A stretch of 64,000 nucleotides of DNA from Pyrinomonadaceae bacterium (lineage in GTDB: Bacteria; Acidobacteriota; Blastocatellia; Pyrinomonadales; Pyrinomonadaceae): NCBI GenBank assembly GCA_019694395.1, contig JAIBCC010000016.1:1-64000 (forward strand), written 5' to 3'. Positions 17,473 to 27,151 of this stretch are shown in pieces. The position numbers were made by a program, and so were the translations under genes. How positions within the stretch are numbered: position 1 is the first letter of the stretch; each line of letters opens with the position of its first letter. The notes under the pieces are model-generated. The model saw only the letters and a program-made list of their open reading frames with translations, made no database searches and was not told the DNA's origin.

Positions 17473-19986
17473 TTACTTTTTCACATTTTCAATTTTAGTT
17501 GCCAGAACATCGTTATAAGCGCAAATCGCAACTTTTTGAGGTGCTTGCGGTAATTTAAGCTCTCCTATATCCAGAGTGGAATTACCGGCTAAAGTTACAT
17601 TTCCTAAATAAATCCATCCTTTGCCAAAGTCTGCATAGAGCGGAACTAACATCACAAAATTATCGGAAACACCTGATTGGGTGAGCTTTCCGCTCAGAGT
17701 GTCTCCATTAAGAGAATATTCAAATTTATAAGCCGGAACATCTGTGCCGTAAACCCATTCATCAAAGAACCAATCAATCGTTTTATTTTGGTCAATGTCC
17801 ATCTTTGGAGTCATATGTTTTTGGACGATTGCTTTAAAATCTTCGGTTGAAACGTCTTTATTATAATGAGTTGCCGTAAAATCTTTCATCATCTTTATAA
17901 ATTCGACATCGCCGCCGGCTTTTCGGTCATACATCATCATCCGCAGCATATGCAGAATATAGGCTCCTTTCGGATAAATTAAATATCTCGCAACATTGCC
18001 GGTTCTGCCGCTGTTCAAACGATAGCCTTGAGTCACCGGACCAACCGTGTAAGGTTTTTTATCACGGGTGGCAGGACTGGCATCAACGATCAGTCGTCTT
18101 TGCTCCTCCCAAAAATCAATAAATTCTTTGGGGTCTTTTTTAACTGCCTGAATATACAGCGAGGCAGATAATTGAGCAAAACCTTCGCTCATCCATTGAT
18201 CGTGGTAACTTGACCAGCCAACCGTGTGTCCCCACCATTCGTGAGAGACTTCATGTGCCGCAACTTCTTTCCAAAAAGTGCTGGTTCCGCCTCTGATTCC
18301 ATATATTTGAGATCGTAAAGTCCCATCCAGATAGGCAGTAAAAGGCATAAAAATCAAAGTTGCCCAGGCTTGTCCGAAATTGTCCGCCGGCTGTTGCGAC
18401 ATGGCAATTCGTTTGTGCGGCAATTTACCAAAATAAAGATTGTAAATCTTGGAAGAATTTTGGGCTTCGGTCAAAACATTAGACATTCCCGAAATTGTGT
18501 TGGCAGCATCCAAGGTTGTAAAAGTAGTTCCGCCGCGGCTTTCAAAATCCCTGATCTGGTTCAGAAAATCCTTAAAGTATCCCGGCATTTCGCCATTGGC
18601 ATAAACTTCGAGTAAATATCCTGTATCGGGATCGGTTACTTCTTTTTTCTTAAAATCTCCGTAGTTGAATCCGGCAACTGCCATTTCAACACCTTTGGTT
18701 GACCATTTTTCAACTTTCAGATCGCCTTCTATCTGGGGCGGCTCTACTAATTCGCCGATTCCGATCATCGTAAATTTTTTGGGATAGTGAAATTTAATGT
18801 CGAAAGTAGCACGGTCGCCAAATTGAGTTCCGCCGTTGTTCGGATACCAGGTCGAACGCGGGATTAAAATAAAGTTTCCGCTGCCTATATCACGGAGTGC
18901 ATTAGTTCCCTCATATTCAAAAGTCAAATTAAATGGTTTTCCGACTTCTTTGGTTGCCGGCAGAATCACACTAAGTTGACTGTCACGATTTGGTTCTTCC
19001 TGAATAAAATCAAGTTCTTTGCTCTCTTCATCCAGAATTCGTTTAACCCGTAAGCTGGGAAACAGATCAAAAGGCAAAACTCTTTGTCCGGGCGAGAGAA
19101 GTTTCATCGTTACTTTATCGACAGAAATAAGTTTTTCGCCGCGAATTGCCAGATCAATATTGTGATCCGTCAAATCAAATAAACGGCGGTCAGTTGAACT
19201 TTTTGCCGTTCCTTTTTTGTATTCGTCAGCTAAATGAAACGCTGTCCAGATTCCTCCTTTTTCCCGGTCGTAATCAAGGAGCATAACCTGTTCAGGCGAG
19301 ACATTATCAATTCCCAACGGATCCATTTGATAAAGTAATTTGCTGTATTTTTTCCCGTCAATAAATGCCATAAAAAATCCGGGACGCGGCGGAGAATATG
19401 CGTCAAGCAGAATTCGTGCAGGCATATTGTAACGAAATTGGATTTTTAACAAATCTTCTTTATCTCTGAAAGAGTCTCTGGCTTGATTTGCCCGTGAGCC
19501 GTTTGAAGAAATTGTTCCGTTTGGTGAGCTTTTTACTTCGTCAAAAGTTTGATCGGTGAAAAAGATGACAAGTTCGCTAAAAGTTTCCTTAAAATCAGGC
19601 GAACCGCCGAAATAATTAAGCATGGTCTTTTCAGCCGGAGTCGGCGGAGTTATCGAAAATTCGCCGTCACCAAAAAAAACTGCGCCGGTGGTGCGGTCAT
19701 TTTCAGCTTTCAGAAAATAAATTTCGCCGCTTTTCAGAGTAAAGATCCCGGCATCACGTTTTAGAACAAGGTTATTAACAGTTGCAAAAGTTCCGCCGAA
19801 GGAGCCTTTGTCTTCTGACAGATTCCTGAATTTTTGGTAAAGCGGATCTTTGTTTGCTTTTGTGTCTTTAATGTTTACCTCTCCGACTACGTTCGGACTC
19901 GGAGTAGGAGTTGGCGTTTGTGAATAGATAAACGATGAAACGAAGAAAACTAATGTGATTAGCTTTAGAGATTCTTTGATTTTCAT
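17473..19986 (-). CDS. exported M1-family metallopeptidase
   Basis: An 837-residue protein with a signal peptide (LITLVFFVSSFIYSQ) and a short TPTPTPSP linker, so it acts in the periplasm or outside the cell. The zinc site fits M1 exactly: HEVSH at 578-582 and the third ligand E601, that is HExxH-x18-E. A long beta-rich N-terminal half precedes the catalytic part, as in leukotriene-A4-hydrolase/aminopeptidase-N relatives. The GxMEN exopeptidase motif expected about 30 residues before HExxH is not visible (that stretch reads WATLIFMPFTAYLDG), so N-terminal amino-acid release is not assured. It lies between two TonB receptors and the sigma-54 activator, which suggests peptide use as nutrient; this is inference. 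Confidence 0.9.
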   Translation of the reverse strand: MKIKESLKLITLVFFVSSFIYSQTPTPTPSPNVVGEVNIKDTKANKDPLYQKFRNLSEDKGSFGGTFATVNNLVLKRDAGIFTLKSGEIYFLKAENDRTTGAVFFGDGEFSITPPTPAEKTMLNYFGGSPDFKETFSELVIFFTDQTFDEVKSSPNGTISSNGSRANQARDSFRDKEDLLKIQFRYNMPARILLDAYSPPRPGFFMAFIDGKKYSKLLYQMDPLGIDNVSPEQVMLLDYDREKGGIWTAFHLADEYKKGTAKSSTDRRLFDLTDHNIDLAIRGEKLISVDKVTMKLLSPGQRVLPFDLFPSLRVKRILDEESKELDFIQEEPNRDSQLSVILPATKEVGKPFNLTFEYEGTNALRDIGSGNFILIPRSTWYPNNGGTQFGDRATFDIKFHYPKKFTMIGIGELVEPPQIEGDLKVEKWSTKGVEMAVAGFNYGDFKKKEVTDPDTGYLLEVYANGEMPGYFKDFLNQIRDFESRGGTTFTTLDAANTISGMSNVLTEAQNSSKIYNLYFGKLPHKRIAMSQQPADNFGQAWATLIFMPFTAYLDGTLRSQIYGIRGGTSTFWKEVAAHEVSHEWWGHTVGWSSYHDQWMSEGFAQLSASLYIQAVKKDPKEFIDFWEEQRRLIVDASPATRDKKPYTVGPVTQGYRLNSGRTGNVARYLIYPKGAYILHMLRMMMYDRKAGGDVEFIKMMKDFTATHYNKDVSTEDFKAIVQKHMTPKMDIDQNKTIDWFFDEWVYGTDVPAYKFEYSLNGDTLSGKLTQSGVSDNFVMLVPLYADFGKGWIYLGNVTLAGNSTLDIGELKLPQAPQKVAICAYNDVLATKIENVKK

Positions 19987-20118
19987 ATACTTCCTCGACT
20001 TACAAAATTTTGAATGTTGCCAAAGACAACTTTATATCAGGGGGCAAGAATGCCTATGATTATTTTGGCTTTGGCAAATAAAGTCAAGAATTTTGTGACA
20101 GGAAGTAAAAATGAATAT

Positions 20119-21528
20119 CTAAATCCGTAGATTAATGTTATAGCCTTTGATTTTTGAATTTAGAGTAGTTGCATTTAATCCTAAAAGTCTGGCAGCGCGG
20201 GACTGATGACCGCCGGTTTGTTCAAGGGCACGGCGAATAATATCCATTTCAAATTTGCGAACTTCATCATAAAAGTTCACCCCTCGGGAAAGGTCTATAT
20301 CCGCTGAAAACCCTTCGCTTTCACTTAACATTTCGCGTGCAAGTTCGGGATCCCGAACTTCTGCCCGTAAACATTCGACTGTAATTTCATCGGTCGGGGC
20401 AATGACAACTGCCCGTTCTATAATGTTTTCAAGCTCACGGACATTTCCCGGATAATAATAATTTTCTAACAAAGAAAGAACTTCAGGAGAAAAATGATCA
20501 GAAACGGTTCGTCCATTTTCTTCATTATATTTACGAATAAAATGTTGAGCTAACGGCAGAATGTCTTCGCGTCGTTCACGCAAGGGCGGAAGCTCAAGCG
20601 GAACAACCGACAGACGATAATATAAATCCTCACGGAAAGTTCCGTTTTTGACTGCTTCCTTCAAATCAACATTTGTTGCCGCAATAATCCGGACATCAAC
20701 CTTGGTCGGTTTGGTTTCGCCGATCGGAGTAAATTCGCGTTCCTGAATGACACGCAATAATCGGACTTGAATTTCGGGACGCAGATCACCTATCTCATCC
20801 AAAAAAATAGATCCGCCGTCCGCAACTTCAAACAGACCTTTTTTAACGGCAACTGCACCGGTAAACGCTCCTTTGGTATGTCCGAAAAGTTCGCTTTCAA
20901 GCAAATCCGACGGAATATTTGAACAATTGACCGGAACAAAAGTTTTGTCGGCGCGGGGAGACGATTCGTGAATTGCTTTTGCCACTAATTCTTTACCAGT
21001 TCCCGATTCGCCGGTAATTAAAACTGTCGAACGTGCCGGAGCAACCCGGTCAACTAACTTAAAGACATTTTCCATTAACTCGGAGCGTCCGATGATAGCA
21101 TCTCTTTTAACTAAACGGGTCATCGCCTGACGAAGAGAAACTCTTTCCTCTTCTTTGCGACGTTTTTTGATGCCGCGAGCCACCATTGCCAAGATCTGTT
21201 CATTTTGAAAAGGTTTACGGATACAGCCCATTGCGCCTTTTTCCCAGGCGGAGATGGCAGTTTCAAAGGTAGCAAAAGCCGTAATCATCAGGACTACCGC
21301 ATCTTCATCTATTTTAATAATTTCCTCGAGGGTAGAAAGTCCTCCAATTCCGGGCATTGAGACATCCATCAAAACAACATCATATTGTTTGCTGGTATAT
21401 GCTTCGATAGCTTCTTCGCCCGTCTTGGCTAAATCAGCCTTGTATCCTGCACCGGAAAGAATTATTTCCAGCACATCACGCATTATTTCTTCATCATCAA
21501 CAATGAGAACAGAACCTTTCTTCGCCAT
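20119..21528 (-). CDS. NtrC-family sigma-54 response regulator
   Basis: A 469-residue activator. Residues ~1-120 are a receiver domain (LIVDDEE, phospho-acceptor D55 in LMDVSMPG, ITAFAT, and K in IRKPF). Residues ~140-380 are the AAA+ domain with Walker A GESGTGKE, the sigma-54-contacting loop GAFTGA, Walker B SIFLDEIG and the R-finger region. The last ~45 residues are a Fis-type DNA-binding helix-turn-helix (GGHQSRAARLLGLNATTLNSKI). It would remodel sigma-54 RNA polymerase from upstream sites after phosphorylation. ATG at 21528 is preferred to GTG at 21534. No histidine kinase is encoded nearby, so it is an orphan here. It is divergent from TonB receptor 3, which has an excellent -24/-12 promoter. 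Confidence 0.95.
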   Translation of the reverse strand: MAKKGSVLIVDDEEIMRDVLEIILSGAGYKADLAKTGEEAIEAYTSKQYDVVLMDVSMPGIGGLSTLEEIIKIDEDAVVLMITAFATFETAISAWEKGAMGCIRKPFQNEQILAMVARGIKKRRKEEERVSLRQAMTRLVKRDAIIGRSELMENVFKLVDRVAPARSTVLITGESGTGKELVAKAIHESSPRADKTFVPVNCSNIPSDLLESELFGHTKGAFTGAVAVKKGLFEVADGGSIFLDEIGDLRPEIQVRLLRVIQEREFTPIGETKPTKVDVRIIAATNVDLKEAVKNGTFREDLYYRLSVVPLELPPLRERREDILPLAQHFIRKYNEENGRTVSDHFSPEVLSLLENYYYPGNVRELENIIERAVVIAPTDEITVECLRAEVRDPELAREMLSESEGFSADIDLSRGVNFYDEVRKFEMDIIRRALEQTGGHQSRAARLLGLNATTLNSKIKGYNINLRI

Positions 21529-21688
21529 AGTCACTTAAAATATACAGAATTATTCGTTGCAAAACAAAAAGAGGAGGTTGCTTGGCAGAGGTATATTTTT
21601 CTCAGGAAAAGTTTTTCAGGGAAAAATTACCGGATAGGACAGCAAATTGTTAGCTTGAGTAACCTGAACATTTGAGTTAACAGCAGAC

Positions 21689-21718
21689 GCATAATATCCA
21701 AAAAATTGGATATTATGC
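21689..21718. promoter_or_regulatory. perfect 13-bp-arm inverted repeat (activator-like site), TonB receptor 3
   Basis: Arms GCATAATATCCAA (21689-21701) and its exact complement (21706-21718) around AAAA. The core ATCCAA-AAAA-TTGGAT (21696-21711) has the same 6-4-6 form as the site upstream of receptor 1. It lies about 200 bp upstream of the -24 element, a usual distance for enhancer-binding proteins. Confidence 0.65.
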
Positions 21719-21917
21719 AATTCTTTATATAAAAGTCAATTTTAAGGATTTAATCTATTTTTTTAGAAATGCAGTTATAGCTATCAGTCATTATTAACTA
21801 TTACTGCTCTAAATAAGTGAAAAAACTAAGGTTAAAGTCGAAATCGCTATGCGTTGCCGATAGATAGATATTCTTTTCTATTTTTTTATTCTCTTTTTTT
21901 AAGTTGGTTTCTTAAAA

Positions 21918-21932
21918 TGGCACACTTCTTGC
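21918..21932 (+). promoter_or_regulatory. sigma-54 promoter, TonB receptor 3
   Basis: TGGCAC-ACTTC-TTGC, a full match to the sigma-54 consensus. The predicted start near 21944 leaves a leader of about 48 nt before the ATG at 21992, which has a strong GGAGG ribosome site. Confidence 0.85.
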
Positions 21933-21991
21933 GAATTCCATAGAGACGATTCAATTCTACTTTATCAATTAAAGAACAATTAGGAGGAAAA

Positions 21992-24900
21992 ATGAGCAGA
22001 TTTGTTAGACTATTAATAGTCAGTTGTGCACTATTTTTTGCAGCAACGGCTATCAATGCACAGACAACCGGATTACTTTCCGGGACAGTAACTGACCCTA
22101 ATGGGGCGGTTGTCTCAAGTGCAAGTGTTACAATAAAGAACAATCAAACAGGTGAATCGCGCACCATAACCGCAAATAGTGAAGGTAAATTTACTTTTGC
22201 ATCAATTTCGCCGGGAGTTTATACAGTTACAATTGAAGCCAAAGGTTTTACTAAAACTGTAGCTAATGATGTTACAATTTCGGTTGCTAACGAATCGCAA
22301 TTAGCTATTACTCTTCAAGTTGGCGGAGCTAATGAAACGGTTACGGTAACTGATACACAAGAAGTAATTAATTCCTCAAGCCCGACTTTGACAAATGTCA
22401 TCAACACCAAACAAGTTCAGGATTTACCGTTATCAGCCCGTAATCCATTGGATTTAGCCGCTTTGCAGGCAGGTATAGCTGTTACCGGAACCGGAACCCG
22501 GACTTCTTCGGTATCAGGTTTACGCGGTTCGGCAACGAACGTTACCCAAGATGGTATCAACGCCATGGATAACTTCGTTAAAACCGATTCGTTCTTTGCA
22601 CTTAGTGCACCATCGTTGAATTCAACTTCTGAATTTAGCATCACGACTGGAACAACCGGTTCAGATGCAGGTCGCGGTGTGGCTCAGGTTAACTTGGTTA
22701 CCAAAGGCGGATCGAACGAATTTCACGGTAATATCTTTTACCTGACCCGTAACAGTGCCTTTAACTCCAATAACTTTTACAACAACCAAAACGGAACTCC
22801 AAGACCGGATTTGCACCAACATTATTATGGTTTTTCAATTGGTGGTCCTGTTTATTTCCTTAAATTCGGCGAAGGCGGCAAAACAATTTGGGATGGACAT
22901 AACAAGGCTTTTTTCTTCTTTACTTATGAAGGATTCCGTGAAAAATTCCAAACAACTGTTAACCGCACGGTTTTAACTCCTGAAGCCCGCACCGGAACTT
23001 TCCGCTACACGGGAACAGATGGATTACTTAAAACCGTTAATTTGCTGACCGTTGGGACACAAACTCAAATCAATGCTTTAACCTCAGCAGTTCTTAACAA
23101 AATGCCAACACCGAACAATACATTAATTGGTGATGGATTCAATACTGCCGGAGCCAGATTCAATATTGTTGGAAGTGACCCGAGTGATAAGTATGTTGCC
23201 CGCTATGACCATCAGTTAGTTGAAAACAGCAGATTAGGTTCCCATAAATTTGAATTTGTTTATAACCGCGCAGAATTTTCGCTTTTCCCTGATACTTTTA
23301 ATGGTATTCAAGCTCCATTCCCGGGCGGAGTAGATGCGGGTCAGTCATCAATCAGATCATTGTTCACCGGCGCGCTTACTTCAGTTTTTGGTAACGCAAG
23401 TAATGTATTCAGATACGGCAGACAATGGGCTCCGGTCGGATTTATTCGTCAGTCCGCCCCAACGGCTCCTTTCGTAACCTTTAGCTCGGTAACGACTTAT
23501 GACAATACTTTTATGTCACAAGGTCGGAACACCAATGTCAACGAAATTTCGGACAATTTCAGTTTGCCGAAAGGTAAACATTTCTTCCGCTTTGGCGGCG
23601 ACTGGCAAAATGTTTATGCCTACACCTTTAATGATGCAGGTATTAACCCAACCATTGGTTTAGGAACAAACTCGGCAAACCCGGATGGTATCCTAGCTGC
23701 AAGTTTCCCAAATTCTACGACCACGATCGTCAACCGCGCCCGTGCAATTTATGCTGACCTGGTTGGAAATTTGGCATCAGCTTCGGCAACCTTTAATGTT
23801 TCCAGTCCATCTTCCGGTTTTGTTTTAGGTGCAACCAGAGAACGTATTTTCCAACAAAAAGATCTTGCTTTGTATTTCCAGGATCAATGGAGAGTATTTA
23901 ACAACTTAAATCTTACCGCAGGGGTTCGTTGGGAATATGAAGGCGTGCCGACCATTCCAAACGGATTAGCCATTCAAACAAGCGTTAATAGCGTTTACGG
24001 TATTTCAGGGGTTGGAAACTTGTTCAATCCGACTGCTCCGATTGGGCAGCCTGCTGGTATTGCAAGTCTTAACTTTGTTAGTGGAAGCACCGGTAAAAAA
24101 CTCTACAACGAAGATTTGAATAACTATGCTCCGTTTATCGGAATAGCTTACTCGCCAAGTTCAAAGAATATGATTCTTAAATACTTATTTGGTGAGGAAC
24201 AAGGCAGAAGCTCGATCAGAGCAGGATATTCCATCAGTTATTTACACGACGGGTTCACCGTTATCAGTAATGCGATGGGAACCGGAACAACCAATCCGGG
24301 CTTGATCCAGACTGCCGCTAACACAACTCCGACAGGTGTTTTAACAACTGCTGGTGTTCCTTTAACCACTCCAACCTTTACTATTCCGATTACTGACAGA
24401 CAAAACTTTGACATTAATCCCGGCAACGGTTTGTGGGCGATTGAACCAAATTTAAGAATTCCATACGTTCAACAATGGAATATCGGTTTTGAAAGAGAAA
24501 TTGCAAGAAATACCGCAATTGAATTTCGCTATGTTGGAAACCATGCTATCAAAGTTTGGCGTGCATACGACATCAACGAAGTCAACATCTTTGAAAACGG
24601 ATTTCTGCAAGAGTTCAAGAATGCTCAAACAAATCTGAATCTCCGCGGCGGAGCAAACTTTGCCCCGGGTTGTGTAGGTTGTTTAGCAACTCCTACTTTG
24701 GATAAACTCTTTACCGGACTTGCAGCCAGCAGCGGTTATAGCAGTTCAGGTTTTATTTCTAACTTGACTGGTAATAACGTTGGTTCGATGGCTTCGACGT
24801 TAGCTTTTTCAAACACTTATAAAACTAACCGAAACACTTTGTTACCGGCTAATTTCTTTGTTGCTAATCCGAATGCGGCATTTGCCAGAATCTTGGGTAA

Positions 24901-25726
24901 TGACTCAATGTCGAACTACCATGCTTTACAGTTAGAGTTCCGCCGCAGATTTTCACAAGGCTTACAGTTCCAATCGAGCTATACCTATAGTAAATCTTTG
25001 ACCGATGCGACGGATGCTGCCGGAAGCCAAAGCGATTTGGTTAGCTGGAGAACTCTCCGTAACAAACATCTTGACTATCGCCGTAGTAATCAAGACCAAA
25101 CACACCGTTTTGTTTCAAACGTGATCTACGATTTACCGTTCGGTAAAGGCAAATCATATTTGAGCAGTTCAAATGGCGTGATCAATAATTTGGTTGGTAA
25201 CTGGACAGTCAGCAGCATTGTTACCTGGCAAGGCAGACCGCCGTTTTACATTGCAGCCAGCAGAGCCACCTTTAACAGTTTTAATGCTGGTAACAACCCT
25301 GCTCAGTTATTAGGAATGACCTTTGACCAATTTAAGGCGAATGTTGGTTTATATCGCAGACCGGAAGGTATGTATTTTATCAATCCGGCGATCCTGGATA
25401 TTACAACCAATCCAACGACCGGTAAATTTGTCAGTTCAACTTTGAAAGCCGGTAACTTAGGATCACCTGCACCGGGAACTTTCGGTAATTTCCCGTTGAA
25501 CTCGATCAATGGTCCAACCTATTTCAACTGGGATATGGCTATAACCAAACGGTTTAAGGTTAAGGAACGCGTTGGATTAGAACTTAAGACAACCTTCATT
25601 AACGTCTTAAATCATGCTAACTTTGCTTTTGGTTCACAATCCTTTGACTCAGCAAGTTTTGGATTGATCACCGGAACCAGTGGTAACGATCGTATCATCC
25701 ACTTTACCGGAACCATGAGCTTCTAA
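21992..25726 (+). CDS. Oar-like TonB-dependent receptor 3
   Basis: A 1244-residue outer-membrane receptor. GGAGG precedes the ATG. The signal peptide ends TAINAQ. Then come a CnaB-type domain (GLLSGTVTDPNGAVVSSASV, PGVYTVTIEAKGF), a plug with NVTQDGINAMD, and the barrel with FGEGG...FFFFTYEGFRE and the C-terminal IIHFTGTMSF. This is the only receptor of the four on the plus strand and the one with a perfect sigma-54 promoter, opposite the activator gene. Substrate unknown. It is followed by a clear terminator at 25763-25798. Confidence 0.95.
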   Translation: MSRFVRLLIVSCALFFAATAINAQTTGLLSGTVTDPNGAVVSSASVTIKNNQTGESRTITANSEGKFTFASISPGVYTVTIEAKGFTKTVANDVTISVANESQLAITLQVGGANETVTVTDTQEVINSSSPTLTNVINTKQVQDLPLSARNPLDLAALQAGIAVTGTGTRTSSVSGLRGSATNVTQDGINAMDNFVKTDSFFALSAPSLNSTSEFSITTGTTGSDAGRGVAQVNLVTKGGSNEFHGNIFYLTRNSAFNSNNFYNNQNGTPRPDLHQHYYGFSIGGPVYFLKFGEGGKTIWDGHNKAFFFFTYEGFREKFQTTVNRTVLTPEARTGTFRYTGTDGLLKTVNLLTVGTQTQINALTSAVLNKMPTPNNTLIGDGFNTAGARFNIVGSDPSDKYVARYDHQLVENSRLGSHKFEFVYNRAEFSLFPDTFNGIQAPFPGGVDAGQSSIRSLFTGALTSVFGNASNVFRYGRQWAPVGFIRQSAPTAPFVTFSSVTTYDNTFMSQGRNTNVNEISDNFSLPKGKHFFRFGGDWQNVYAYTFNDAGINPTIGLGTNSANPDGILAASFPNSTTTIVNRARAIYADLVGNLASASATFNVSSPSSGFVLGATRERIFQQKDLALYFQDQWRVFNNLNLTAGVRWEYEGVPTIPNGLAIQTSVNSVYGISGVGNLFNPTAPIGQPAGIASLNFVSGSTGKKLYNEDLNNYAPFIGIAYSPSSKNMILKYLFGEEQGRSSIRAGYSISYLHDGFTVISNAMGTGTTNPGLIQTAANTTPTGVLTTAGVPLTTPTFTIPITDRQNFDINPGNGLWAIEPNLRIPYVQQWNIGFEREIARNTAIEFRYVGNHAIKVWRAYDINEVNIFENGFLQEFKNAQTNLNLRGGANFAPGCVGCLATPTLDKLFTGLAASSGYSSSGFISNLTGNNVGSMASTLAFSNTYKTNRNTLLPANFFVANPNAAFARILGNDSMSNYHALQLEFRRRFSQGLQFQSSYTYSKSLTDATDAAGSQSDLVSWRTLRNKHLDYRRSNQDQTHRFVSNVIYDLPFGKGKSYLSSSNGVINNLVGNWTVSSIVTWQGRPPFYIAASRATFNSFNAGNNPAQLLGMTFDQFKANVGLYRRPEGMYFINPAILDITTNPTTGKFVSSTLKAGNLGSPAPGTFGNFPLNSINGPTYFNWDMAITKRFKVKERVGLELKTTFINVLNHANFAFGSQSFDSASFGLITGTSGNDRIIHFTGTMSF

Positions 25727-25762
25727 TTTATTAGCTGAAATCTAAAGTTAAGTGATTTATTT

Positions 25763-25798
25763 GAGGTGTTGTCAACTTTCCGGCAACACCTCTTTTTT
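25763..25798 (+). terminator. rho-independent terminator of TonB receptor 3
   Basis: Arms GAGGTGTTG and CAACACCTC (25763-25771, 25784-25792) followed by TTTTTT. Textbook form. The region from here to 26007 contains no other recognisable element apart from a GGAGG ribosome site just before the next gene. Confidence 0.92.
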
Positions 25799-26007
25799 AG
25801 CTAAAAAGGCTTGATTTAAGAAACTGTTTGAATTGTTCCCAACGGGGACGAACATAGAGTGAAACCCTAAAAAATCAATGAAAAGTTCGTTGTTTTAAAA
25901 CAGCTGCTAAGGTTTAACTTTTATAATTACTGTCAAAAAGTTGGAAAAAATATAAAATAATTCATCAAAGTCTGAACCCGATTAGATAATTAAATGGAGG
26001 CAAAGCT

Positions 26008-27066
26008 ATGTTGCGGTTAAATTTTTACAAACTTACTGTCCTTTTTGTTTTGATGATGATTGCAGTCGGCATCTCATCGGCTCAGGCAACCAGAGCTATC
26101 CTGACAGATACGATGGATTCGGGGTTGGGAGGCGGTAATGCTATCGAGGGAATGGTTTTGCTTCCGTCAGGACAACGGTTAAGCCGCCGCGTCCGGGTTC
26201 GTTTGTCAACTATGACCAGAGGAGATATTACCTCGATGACTGATGATGCGGGAAGGTTTGCTTTTCGCGGGTTAGTTAACGGAGATTACACCGTTACCAT
26301 TGACGGCGAAAAAGAATTTGAAGCTGTTTCTCAAACGGTGACAGTTATGCAATTCAGAGGCTCTCCGGCACAGGTTTATAATGTTAGCATTCGTCTGACA
26401 TTAGCAAAAAATGAGGAGCAAAAGACCGGCGTAGTGAATGCGGAACTGGCTAACGTTCCACCTAAAGCCGTTGAACTTTACAATAAGGCACTTGAATTAT
26501 CTAAGGAAAGAGATCATCAGGGAGCAATCGGGCAATTGGAATTGGCAATTAAAGAATTTCCCGGTTTTATCCTTGGCTATAACGAAATAGGTTATCAATA
26601 TCTTTTACTGAACGAATACGAAAAATCTGCCCAAGCCTTTCAGGCAGCACTAAAGATCAAACCTGACGCAATTTTGCCGCTTACTAATTATGGAATAGTT
26701 TTAACCTGTCAGAACAAATTCAAAGAAGCCGAGGCTGAGCTTAGAAAGGTCATCAAGTTAGAGGAAAAATCGGCAGTTGCTCATTATTATTTGGCTTATT
26801 CGATTGCTAACCAGAGTAAATTTGATGAAGTTCAAAAGAAATTTCTCAATAATCGATTTGATGAAGCCGAAAAAGAGTTTCTCAATGCAGTGAAATACGG
26901 CGGCGATTCTATGAAAGAAGCGCATCGTTATTTAGCCGTCATTTATAGCTCCAAAGGAGACAAAAAACATCAGCTCGCCGAATTGGAAACCTACCTTCAG
27001 CTTGCGCCCAATGCCGCTGATGCGGAACAGCTTCGGAGTTTGGTTAAAAAACTGAAAGAACAATAG
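26008..27066 (+). CDS. secreted CnaB-TPR protein A
   Basis: A 352-residue exported protein with a GGAGG ribosome site. After the signal peptide (LTVLFVLMMIAVGISSAQA) there is a CnaB/carboxypeptidase-regulatory-like domain at ~45-130 (AIEGMVLLPSGQRL, TDDAGRFAFRGLVNGDYTVTIDG), then TPR repeats at ~145-350 (AVELYNKALELSKERDHQGAI and so on). TPR domains bind peptides or partner proteins; no catalytic residues are seen. It is a paralogue of the convergent gene at 27152-28201 with the same layout. Within the TPR part, bases 26821-26892 hold a 36-bp in-frame tandem duplication (FDEVQKKFLNNR / FDEAEKEFLNAV) that the paralogue lacks. Confidence 0.88.
   Translation: MLRLNFYKLTVLFVLMMIAVGISSAQATRAILTDTMDSGLGGGNAIEGMVLLPSGQRLSRRVRVRLSTMTRGDITSMTDDAGRFAFRGLVNGDYTVTIDGEKEFEAVSQTVTVMQFRGSPAQVYNVSIRLTLAKNEEQKTGVVNAELANVPPKAVELYNKALELSKERDHQGAIGQLELAIKEFPGFILGYNEIGYQYLLLNEYEKSAQAFQAALKIKPDAILPLTNYGIVLTCQNKFKEAEAELRKVIKLEEKSAVAHYYLAYSIANQSKFDEVQKKFLNNRFDEAEKEFLNAVKYGGDSMKEAHRYLAVIYSSKGDKKHQLAELETYLQLAPNAADAEQLRSLVKKLKEQ
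26821..26892 (+). repeat. 36-bp imperfect in-frame tandem duplication
   Basis: Two adjacent 36-bp units (26821-26856, 26857-26892), both opening TTTGATGAAG and both containing TTTCTCAAT. They encode FDEVQKKFLNNR and FDEAEKEFLNAV. The first unit is extra relative to the paralogue at 27152-28201 and would disturb the 34-residue TPR spacing. Confidence 0.8.
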
Positions 27067-27151
27067 TCAAGAGGTTCAATTCAAATAGTTGCTGATTGCC
27101 TTTATCCTAGGCAAAAAAGGTTTTGGTTCAAAAGTCAGTTTTTAGTTGGTT

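Larger units (their letters stand above)
21529..21991. promoter_or_regulatory. divergent regulatory region between activator and TonB receptor 3
   Basis: About 460 bp without a gene between the activator (leftward) and receptor 3 (rightward). It contains the long inverted repeat at 21689-21718 and the sigma-54 promoter at 21918-21932. I see no second -24/-12 element for the activator itself. Confidence 0.6.

Noticed and set aside
20030-20075. Sigma-54-like promoter upstream of the M1 peptidase
   Set aside because: A GGCATTC-TTGCC stretch on the minus strand has the wrong GG-to-GC spacing.
25930-25970. Sigma-54-like promoter upstream of CnaB-TPR protein A
   Set aside because: TTGGAA is present but no TTGC follows at the proper distance.
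27090-27125. Terminator between the convergent CnaB-TPR genes
   Set aside because: TTGCC...GGCAA pairs only five bases and lacks a T run on either strand.
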